Below, one piece after another: positions 1 through 4,922 of a DNA stretch of 5,312 nucleotides (positions are counted from its first letter, which is position 1; each line of letters starts with the position of its first letter). The stretch is from Bacteroidota bacterium (GTDB lineage Bacteria > Zhuqueibacterota > JdFR-76 > DREG01): NCBI GenBank assembly GCA_030624545.1, contig JAUXJX010000174.1, positions 1-5,312 of the forward strand. The letters run 5' to 3'. The translations under genes were made by a program, and so were the position numbers. The notes beneath the pieces are model-generated. The model was not told where the DNA came from. It saw nothing but the letters and a program-made list of their open reading frames with translations, and did not search any database.

Positions 1-114
1 GCCTATACGATTCATGCTTTTGTGAACAAGGGAGGCCAGGCTGTAAGGCCGCCTAAAAAATTCATGAACATATTAAGAACGAATTTTGAAAAGGGAAGGA
101 CTGAAAATGCTTGA
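1..114 (+). CDS. Probable acyl-CoA thioesterase (hotdog fold, YbgC/FcbC-like), C-terminal end only
   Basis: Frame 1 is open from the left edge to a TGA at 112-114, giving 37 residues of a gene that begins outside the window. The segment reads YTIHAFVNKGGQAVRPPKKF. It resembles the last beta strand and tail of 4-hydroxybenzoyl-CoA/acyl-CoA thioesterases of the hotdog fold, which often end in a pattern like 'HAFVD..GRPVRPP..F'. Enzymes of this family hydrolyse acyl-CoA thioesters in the cytoplasm; the catalytic Asp lies in the missing N-terminal part, so activity and substrate cannot be judged. The last 8 nt overlap the start of the Trm112-family gene, so the two are probably co-transcribed and translationally coupled. 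The family call rests on a short tail motif and is moderately sure; the coding frame is likelier than the name. Confidence 0.6.
   Translation, partial: AYTIHAFVNKGGQAVRPPKKFMNILRTNFEKGRTENA
92..100 (+). promoter_or_regulatory. Ribosome binding site for the Trm112-family gene
   Basis: The purine run AGGGAAGGA ends 6 nt before the ATG at 107, which is normal Shine-Dalgarno spacing. It decides for ATG 107 over the in-frame TTG at 86, which has no such site and would add seven residues absent from the family. It lies inside the end of the upstream thioesterase gene and is the only clear Shine-Dalgarno site in the window. Confidence 0.7.
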
Positions 115-271
115 TAAGGAACTTTTGGAGATTCTGGCATGCCCAAAATGTAAAGGGGACCTGGAATATGATCGAGAAAATGAGAAGTTGATCTGTAATG
201 AATGTCGCCTAAGATATGATATAAAGGAAGGCATTCCGATCATGTTGATCGACGAAGCAGAACATTTCTAG
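107..271 (+). CDS. Trm112 family (UPF0434/YcaR-like) small zinc-ribbon protein
   Basis: This 54-residue protein matches the bacterial Trm112/YcaR family in length and pattern: LLEILACPKCKGDL near the N-terminus and EGIPIMLIDEA near the C-terminus. Eukaryotic and archaeal Trm112 proteins activate SAM-dependent methyltransferases that modify tRNA, rRNA and release factors; the role of the short bacterial forms is less settled. Four cysteines are present as two pairs (C12-x2-C15 and C30-x2-C33), a complete zinc-ribbon set. As I recall it, E. coli YcaR keeps only part of the second pair, so metal binding looks better supported here. The start at ATG 107 is chosen for its Shine-Dalgarno site. The gene overlaps the preceding thioesterase by 8 nt and is followed by a 154-nt gap, so it probably ends an upstream operon. 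Family assignment is firm; the partner methyltransferase is unknown. Confidence 0.9.
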   Translation: MLDKELLEILACPKCKGDLEYDRENEKLICNECRLRYDIKEGIPIMLIDEAEHF

Positions 272-425
272 ATTGACAAGGATTTTGCAGGATTGAAACT
301 GTTTGTTTGTCAGTTCGGTTAGAATAATCAAAACCGTTGCTTATTCGAGTATGAAATCTTACATTATTATTTAATTTGAAATAAGCCAGGCAAACAGTAA
401 CGGATTGATCGTATCATCTTAAGTC
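272..425 (+). promoter_or_regulatory. Intergenic leader upstream of the HNH gene, with nested inverted repeats
   Basis: This 154-nt AT-rich stretch holds no gene. I looked for a promoter: TTGACA (273-278) and TTGTCA (307-312) resemble -35 boxes, and TATTAT (365-370) or TTTAAT (370-375) resemble -10 boxes, but no pair has proper 16-18 nt spacing. No GC-rich hairpin followed by a T run is seen, so there is no intrinsic terminator for the Trm112 gene. The stretch does contain inverted repeats that can nest: 298-305 with 391-398 (8 perfect pairs, extendable to 12 with two G-U pairs), 316-320 with 332-336, and 339-345 with 380-386. Together they would make a three-way junction just before the HNH start. 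A role as a transcribed leader is inference, and chance pairing in AT-rich DNA is possible. Confidence 0.25.
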
Positions 426-938
426 ATGCTAATTAACAGACAAGTTCTTCTGCTTAACCAGAACTACGAGCCAATGACGATTTGCTCGGCCAGGAAGGCG
501 GTTATTCTGCTTTATTTGGGGAAGGCCGAACTTGTGGAGCAGCACAAGTCATTTGTTCTGCGTTCCGTCAGCCTTGAAATGCCTTTCCCGAGTGTGGTTC
601 GCCTGGGGCGCTTCATATCCGTGCCCAGAAAAAGAATCCTTCTTTCCAGAAAGAACATCATGAAGCGGGATCGATTTTCCTGTCAGTATTGCGGAGCTTC
701 CACAAAGCCTTTGACGGTCGACCATATTTTGCCCCGTGAGAGAGGAGGGCTTGATTCCTGGGACAATTTAGTGGCGGCGTGCGAACCCTGTAATTCAAAG
801 AAGGGCAATCGAAGCCCTGATGAAGCAAATATGCTTCTGCTGAAAATCCCCAAGAAACCCAATCATCTTTTCTTTATCCAGAATTTCTTCGGTACCGTTG
901 AGGATCATTGGAAGCCATATCTTTTTCTCACCGATTGA
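426..938 (+). CDS. HNH endonuclease-domain protein, stand-alone
   Basis: The 170-residue protein has an N-terminal segment (about 1-75) opening with VLLLNQNYEPMTICSARKAV, typical of a widespread family of stand-alone HNH proteins, followed by an HNH domain (about 80-135). Visible in the domain are the zinc-binding pairs C86-x2-C89 and C119-x2-C122, the D99-H100 catalytic pair of the beta-beta-alpha-metal fold, N114, and N123 before KKG. All key residues are intact, so nuclease activity is plausible. No signal peptide or membrane segment is seen. ATG 426 is the first possible start, since an in-frame TAA lies at 420-422; there is no Shine-Dalgarno site. The trpS gene follows after 26 nt. No methyltransferase, toxin or intron/intein context is visible, so a restriction or homing role is not supported. 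The biological role of this family is not known to me. Confidence 0.9.
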   Translation: MLINRQVLLLNQNYEPMTICSARKAVILLYLGKAELVEQHKSFVLRSVSLEMPFPSVVRLGRFISVPRKRILLSRKNIMKRDRFSCQYCGASTKPLTVDHILPRERGGLDSWDNLVAACEPCNSKKGNRSPDEANMLLLKIPKKPNHLFFIQNFFGTVEDHWKPYLFLTD

Positions 939-964
939 GCTGCCCGGATTAATCTAAATCACAA

Positions 965-1975
965 ATGAGTTCTGATAAAAAAAAGCGGATCCTGAGTGGA
1001 ATGAGACCCTCGGGAAAGTTGCATCTCGGAAACTATACCGGTGCACTAGAGAATTGGATCAAACGGCAAAATGAGTACGACAGCTTTCATTTCGTAGCAG
1101 ATTGGCACAGCCTTACAACGAATTATGAAGCCGCCGATCAGGTGTGGCCCGACACAATCGACATGGTGATTGATTGGCTGGCGGCCGGAATTGATCCGGA
1201 GAAGTCGGTCATTTTTGTCCAGTCTCACATAAAGGAACATGCAGAGCTTCATCTTCTCTTCTCTATGCTGGTCACGGTTCCCAGGCTGGAACGCAATCCA
1301 ACCGTTAAGGAGCAAATTAAGGAGTTACATCTCGAGGGTAAGGTTTCTTATGGGCATCTTGGCTATCCCATCCTGCAGTCGGCAGACATTTTGATGTACC
1401 GGGCTCATGCCGTTCCCGTGGGGGATGACCAGGTTCCTCATGTCGAATTGACGCGCGAAATCGCCCGCCGCTTCAATCATACCTATCGAAAGGTGTTTCC
1501 CGTTCCGGAAGCCCTTCTCACGAAGTATAGCCGCCTTCCCGGTCTGGATGGTGCAAAGATGAGCAAGTCCCTGGGCAATACAATTCTTCTATCGGATACG
1601 CCCGAAGATATCCAAAAAAAGGTGCGGAGCGCCATAACTGATCCGGCCAAAATAAGAATGGGTGATCCCGGGCATCCTGAAATTTGCACCATATTCACCT
1701 ATCACACAAAATTCAATCCGATCGAAGTGCCGGTTATCGAACGGGACTGCAGAAGCGGGACGCTTGGCTGTGTAAATTGTAAAAACAATTTGGCCACTAA
1801 ACTCAGCACATTTTTGGAGCCCATTCGAGAGAAGCGGAAAGAAATTGAGAACAATAAGAATATGGTTGAGGAAGTCATTAGAGCAGGAAATGATAAGGCG
1901 CGCACGGAAGCAAAGATTACTATGGAACAGGTTCGAGAGAGTATGAAGATTGGCATACTCGGAGAAATGTCCTAA
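965..1975 (+). CDS. trpS: Tryptophanyl-tRNA synthetase with Fe-S-type cysteine motif
   Basis: The 336-residue product is a full-length class I aminoacyl-tRNA synthetase that charges tRNA-Trp with tryptophan using ATP in the cytoplasm. The HIGH-type signature is seen as P15-SG...H20-LGN, and the KMSKS loop is exact at 198-202 (GAKMSKSLGN). The conserved GYPILQSADIL (133-143) and VGDDQVPHVELTREIARRFN (152-171) form the tryptophan and adenylate pocket region. Near the start of the C-terminal tRNA-binding part the cysteines C241, C262, C269 and C272 form C-x20-C-x6-C-x2-C, close to the C-x22-C-x6-C-x2-C that holds a [4Fe-4S] cluster in Thermotoga maritima TrpRS. The start at ATG 965 puts the usual short basic lead before RILSGMRPSG; no Shine-Dalgarno site is seen. 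The 26-nt gap to the HNH gene leaves no room for a T-box or trp attenuator, so control would come from further upstream. Confidence 0.97.
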   Translation: MSSDKKKRILSGMRPSGKLHLGNYTGALENWIKRQNEYDSFHFVADWHSLTTNYEAADQVWPDTIDMVIDWLAAGIDPEKSVIFVQSHIKEHAELHLLFSMLVTVPRLERNPTVKEQIKELHLEGKVSYGHLGYPILQSADILMYRAHAVPVGDDQVPHVELTREIARRFNHTYRKVFPVPEALLTKYSRLPGLDGAKMSKSLGNTILLSDTPEDIQKKVRSAITDPAKIRMGDPGHPEICTIFTYHTKFNPIEVPVIERDCRSGTLGCVNCKNNLATKLSTFLEPIREKRKEIENNKNMVEEVIRAGNDKARTEAKITMEQVRESMKIGILGEMS

Positions 1976-1987
1976 ACGGCGAAACGA

Positions 1988-2716
1988 ATGGCATACCGAA
2001 TCAAATTAGAAAATTTCGAAGGTCCGCTGGACCTGTTGTTGTTTCTTATCAAGAAAAATGAAGTAGACATCTACGACATTCCCATCGCTCCGATAACCCG
2101 GCAATATCTTGAGTATGTTCAGTTGATGCAGGTTCTCGACCTGGATTTCGCCAGCGAATTCATCCTGATGGCAGCGACTCTGATTCGAATAAAGGCACAG
2201 ATGCTTCTGCCCAAGCCGCAAATTGCTGAAGAAATGGAGGAAATCGACCCTCGTCAAGAACTCATGGCAAGGCTTTTGGAATATCGAAAATACAAGGAAA
2301 TTGCCCATGAACTGGGTCGACGGGAAAGCAAACATCGGCTTTATCACCCGCGAACAATTGCGGAAGCAGACTACTTCGATGACGAAACCGGGCTGGAGTT
2401 TGGCCAAGTGACTTTATATGATTTATTGAGTGCATTCAATGAAGTCTTCCGGCGTTTTGAAAACCAACCGGTGCACCAGGTTATTACTCCCAGGGTGAGC
2501 GTCGATGAACAGATCAAGTTCATCAAGGCTTTCGTCAAAGATCGGGATCAAATCAGTTTTTCACAGCTCTTGCAGCAAGTTCATCTAAAGACACGAGCGG
2601 CAGTCATCGGAACTTTGATTGCTCTGCTTGAATTGATCCGGAGCAAATCGATTCTCGTGAAGCAATCCGGTCCTTTCTCCGAAATATGGATTTTTAATCC
2701 AAGTGCAAGCAACTAA
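1988..2716 (+). CDS. scpA: Segregation and condensation protein A (kleisin)
   Basis: The 242-residue protein has the hallmark ScpA opening FEGPLDLLLFLIKKNEVDIYDIPI (about 10-33) and the helix ASEFILMAATLIRIKAQMLLP (55-75). ScpA is the kleisin of the SMC-ScpAB complex: its N-terminal domain binds the SMC neck, the middle binds a ScpB dimer, and a C-terminal winged helix (about 170-240 here) binds the SMC head, closing the ring that organises and segregates the chromosome. The middle (about 80-130) is rich in charged residues, as expected for the ScpB-binding linker. Length is normal for the family. The start at ATG 1988, 12 nt after trpS, gives the usual short lead before the first motif; there is no clear Shine-Dalgarno site. 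scpB follows directly. The smc gene is not in the window. Confidence 0.96.
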   Translation: MAYRIKLENFEGPLDLLLFLIKKNEVDIYDIPIAPITRQYLEYVQLMQVLDLDFASEFILMAATLIRIKAQMLLPKPQIAEEMEEIDPRQELMARLLEYRKYKEIAHELGRRESKHRLYHPRTIAEADYFDDETGLEFGQVTLYDLLSAFNEVFRRFENQPVHQVITPRVSVDEQIKFIKAFVKDRDQISFSQLLQQVHLKTRAAVIGTLIALLELIRSKSILVKQSGPFSEIWIFNPSASN

Positions 2717-2726
2717 TCCGGTTGAA

Positions 2727-3314
2727 ATGAAAAGGATCAACAGAATTATTGAATCACTTCTTTTCGCGGCAGATGGCCCAATTTCACTGAAACGACTTGC
2801 GCAAATAGTCCCGGATGCCGATGATGATCAAATCCGGGAGTCAATAGAGGAACTAAATAACCACTACCAAGATCACGCCTTTGGGATTGTTCGGATTGCC
2901 GGGGGTTTTCAGTTGGTGACCCGTTCGGAGTATCATGAGCATATACAAAAAATGTATGCCGCCCGAACGCGTCCGAGGCTATCTCAGGCGGCCCTTGAGG
3001 CGCTTTCCGTAATTGCGTATAAGCAACCCGTTTCACGAATTGAAATTGAAGCTGTCAGAGGTGTCAATTCTGATGGCGTTCTGGGCACCCTGCTCGAAAG
3101 AGGCGTGATTGAAATCCGCGGCAGGGCCGAGACTGTTGGACGACCCCTCCTGTATGGCACAACCGAAGAATTCCTAAAATATTTTGGCTTGAACAATCAA
3201 TCAGATTTACCCAGTATGGAAGAAATTGAAGCCATGCTTCGGGAGAGGGAGGAAGAAAGACAGGAGGAGGAAGTGACGGATCGACCCGAACCACCAAGTG
3301 AGGATGCGACTTAA
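2727..3314 (+). CDS. scpB: Segregation and condensation protein B
   Basis: The product (195 residues from ATG 2727) is ScpB, the winged-helix dimer that binds the middle of ScpA and regulates SMC ATPase and ring opening. The N-terminal winged helix starts at RINRIIESLLFAADGPISL (3-21); the second carries the family signature, LSQAALEALSVIAYKQPVSR (85-104), then RGVNSDGVLGTLLERGVIEI and GRAETVGRPLLYGTT (to about 146). The tail after about 163 is Glu/Arg-rich and probably disordered. A GTG at 2703 is in frame and would add eight residues and overlap scpA by 14 nt; I prefer ATG 2727, 10 nt after the scpA stop, because the family usually begins just before this helix, but neither start has a Shine-Dalgarno site. 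The 3' end overlaps the next gene by 11 nt. Confidence 0.95.
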   Translation: MKRINRIIESLLFAADGPISLKRLAQIVPDADDDQIRESIEELNNHYQDHAFGIVRIAGGFQLVTRSEYHEHIQKMYAARTRPRLSQAALEALSVIAYKQPVSRIEIEAVRGVNSDGVLGTLLERGVIEIRGRAETVGRPLLYGTTEEFLKYFGLNNQSDLPSMEEIEAMLREREEERQEEEVTDRPEPPSEDAT

Positions 3315-4017
3315 CCAATATCTCGCAAAATGTGGCATCGCCTCCAGACGTGGGGCGGACCAACTCATCATATCAGGCCGCGTGAAAGTAAACGGAATGG
3401 TGGTGCGGGATCTGGGAACCAAGCTTGAGGTAAATCTCGATCGGGTTGAGGTTGATGGCCGAAGCATAACTCCGGCTGAAAAACGCATCTACATTCTTTT
3501 GAATAAGCCTGCCGGCTACATTTCAACCGTCAAGGATGGATTTCGTCGCCCGATAGTGATGGACCTGGTACCAACAATTGCAGGGATTGCTCCCGTGGGA
3601 CGGCTCGATCTCAATACAGAAGGAGCGTTGCTGCTGACCAATGATGGCGAATTGGCATACCGTCTGACCCACCCGCGCTATCAAATTGAAAAAAGGTATC
3701 TTGTGAACGTGGACAAAGTTCTAAATCCGGCAGTTAAACAAGCCCTTATTAATGGCGTGGATATCGGAGATGAAAGGCCGGCATCTGCCTATGACGTCGA
3801 CATGGTAGGCAGCAATTGTCTCAGGTTAAGCGTCCACGAAGGAAGAAAACGCCAGATCCGAAGGATGTTAAAAAGCCTGGGCTATGATGTCACTTCACTC
3901 AGACGGGAACAATTCGCGTTTTTGCGAAGCGACGATTTGGAGCCGGGAACATGGCGGTATCTAAGTGCTGGTGAAGTCGATCAATTACAAACGGCAGTCG
4001 GCATAAAGCAAAAATGA
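3304..4017 (+). CDS. rluB: RsuA/RluB-family 23S or 16S rRNA pseudouridine synthase
   Basis: This 237-residue enzyme (from ATG 3304) isomerises a uridine in ribosomal RNA to pseudouridine. An N-terminal S4 RNA-binding domain (about 1-60: RLNQYLAKCGIASRRGADQL, then SGRVKVNG) precedes the catalytic domain, which opens with YILLNKPAGYISTVKD (63-78). The catalytic aspartate is D102 in GRLDLNTEGALLLTNDGELA, and the late motif HEGRKRQIRRML (178-189) is intact. Among RsuA, RluB, RluE and RluF, the scpAB-linked homologues are usually annotated RluB, which would modify U2605 of 23S rRNA in E. coli numbering; the exact target is inference. A GTG at 3298, two codons upstream in frame, is an alternative start. 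The gene overlaps scpB by 11 nt and has only GAGG directly against the ATG, so translation may depend on ribosomes finishing scpB. Confidence 0.93.
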   Translation: MRLNQYLAKCGIASRRGADQLIISGRVKVNGMVVRDLGTKLEVNLDRVEVDGRSITPAEKRIYILLNKPAGYISTVKDGFRRPIVMDLVPTIAGIAPVGRLDLNTEGALLLTNDGELAYRLTHPRYQIEKRYLVNVDKVLNPAVKQALINGVDIGDERPASAYDVDMVGSNCLRLSVHEGRKRQIRRMLKSLGYDVTSLRREQFAFLRSDDLEPGTWRYLSAGEVDQLQTAVGIKQK

Positions 4018-4100
4018 ACCGATTTGCAAAGATGTTCGATTTGTGCCATCTAATTCCCTGCAATTTGAGCATGTTTGTGAGATCCAAATACCCCAGATGA
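4014..4100 (+). CDS. Possible 28-codon bridging ORF between the pseudouridine synthase and cmk
   Basis: An ORF of 28 codons starts at ATG 4014, which overlaps the pseudouridine synthase stop as ATGA (4014-4017), and ends at TGA 4098-4100, which overlaps the cmk ATG as ATGA (4097-4100). It begins MNRFAKMFDLCHLIPC and ends RSKYPR, with two cysteines, a basic tail and no recognisable domain. ATGA junctions are a classic form of translational coupling, and having one at both ends would close an otherwise odd 79-nt gap before a cmk start that lacks a Shine-Dalgarno site. It could be a leader-like coupling peptide or pure chance. I do not recognise the peptide and claim no function. Confidence 0.3.
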   Translation: MNRFAKMFDLCHLIPCNLSMFVRSKYPR

Positions 4101-4819
4101 AATCCAACTCAGCAATTAGTGAATCCAGATTGATTATAGCGATCGACGGACCGGCAGGCTCAGGGAAAAGCACCACGGCCCAATTACTGGCCGAAAAATT
4201 GAACTACTTATATCTTGACACCGGTGCGTTGTATCGTGCCTTCACTCTGAAGGTGGTAAAGACAGGTTTAGGCAAGGGGCAAGAAGGGGAGATTGTTGCC
4301 TTGTTGAATCACACCGAAATTGATCTGAAGAATGACAGTGGTACCCTCCGTGTCCTTCTTGACAAAGAGGATGTGACGGACAAAATCAGAACACCGGAAA
4401 TTGATCGCGAAGTTACATGGGTCTGTCAAATTCCGGAAGTGCGAACACAACTGGTGGAACTCCAGCGGCAATATGGCAGGCATGGAAAGGTCATAGCGGA
4501 GGGTCGAGATATAGGAACCGTGGTGTTTCCGAACGCTGACATGAAGTTCTACTTGATCGCTACTCTCAAAGCTCGCTCGAAGAGACGGCAGCGTGATCTG
4601 CAAAGGCAGTCCATCGATTTGCCCTTTGAGTCCATCAGGTCTGAGATTGCCCAACGGGACAAACTGGATTCCGAGCGAGAACTGAGTCCTCTCGTTAAGG
4701 CAGATGATGCAATCGAAATCGACACAACAAATTTAGCGATTGAAGAGCAGGTGGAACTTCTGTATACCAAAGTTTTGGAGCATGTAGATCATATGAGAAA
4801 AAGTGATGCGGGACTCTGA
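4097..4819 (+). CDS. cmk: Cytidylate kinase
   Basis: The 240-residue product (from ATG 4097) is CMP/dCMP kinase, which transfers phosphate from ATP to CMP or dCMP in pyrimidine nucleotide salvage and supply. Motifs in order: P-loop IAIDGPAGSGKSTTAQ (14-29, Lys24), the CMP-site motif YLDTGALYRA (39-48), the central EGRDIGTVVFP (135-145), the lid region KARSKRRQRDLQ (158-169), and RDKLDSERELSPLVKADDAI (187-206), which is strongly diagnostic for Cmk. Length is slightly above the usual 220-230 because about ten residues precede the first strand. An in-frame GTG at 4043 would add 18 more residues without family support, and a TTG at 4130 would give the compact family start; none has a Shine-Dalgarno site. 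ATG 4097 is favoured, partly because it overlaps the stop of the small upstream ORF. Confidence 0.95.
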   Translation: MKSNSAISESRLIIAIDGPAGSGKSTTAQLLAEKLNYLYLDTGALYRAFTLKVVKTGLGKGQEGEIVALLNHTEIDLKNDSGTLRVLLDKEDVTDKIRTPEIDREVTWVCQIPEVRTQLVELQRQYGRHGKVIAEGRDIGTVVFPNADMKFYLIATLKARSKRRQRDLQRQSIDLPFESIRSEIAQRDKLDSERELSPLVKADDAIEIDTTNLAIEEQVELLYTKVLEHVDHMRKSDAGL

Positions 4820-4922
4820 TCCGGTGATGGATTTAGAAATAGAGTTTTTGGACCCGAATGGCTGTGCACGTCTTCTACAATTTCAGAAAAAATAATTTGT
4901 TGCTCACTTTTATTTGAGATTT
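4820..4922 (+). other. Intergenic gap between cmk and the acyltransferase gene
   Basis: This 103-nt stretch has no recognisable RNA gene, strong promoter or intrinsic terminator. A six-pair AT-only repeat (4890-4895 with 4910-4915) is too weak to be a terminator. A 29-codon ORF from ATG 4806 to TAA 4893-4895 overlaps the end of cmk but has no homology I recognise and no ribosome binding site. Confidence 0.5.

Noticed and set aside
273..301. Possible promoter from TTGACA at 273-278
   Set aside because: The -35-like box is perfect but 16-18 nt downstream there is no -10-like sequence (AAACTG at the 17-nt position).
337..365. Possible promoter TTGCTT (337-342) with TACATT (360-365)
   Set aside because: Spacing is 17 nt but both boxes match consensus poorly, so it is not above background in AT-rich sequence.
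426..938. HNH protein as part of a restriction or anti-phage system
   Set aside because: The neighbours are housekeeping genes; no methyltransferase, helicase, toxin or mobile-element gene is in the window.
939..964. T-box or trp leader before trpS
   Set aside because: Only 26 nt separate trpS from the HNH gene, and no Trp-rich leader peptide or hairpin is present.
1046..1315. Reverse-strand ORFs of 60-130 codons across trpS, scpA, scpB, the pseudouridine synthase, cmk and plsC (for example 1046-1315 and 2006-2407)
   Set aside because: They lie fully within strongly recognised forward genes, have no familiar motifs and read as shadow frames.
2223..2411. Forward 62-codon ORF within scpA
   Set aside because: It is an out-of-frame reading of a well-supported scpA gene with no recognisable domain.
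4887..4915. Possible terminator between cmk and plsC
   Set aside because: The stem is six A-T pairs without G-C content and there is no T tract after it.
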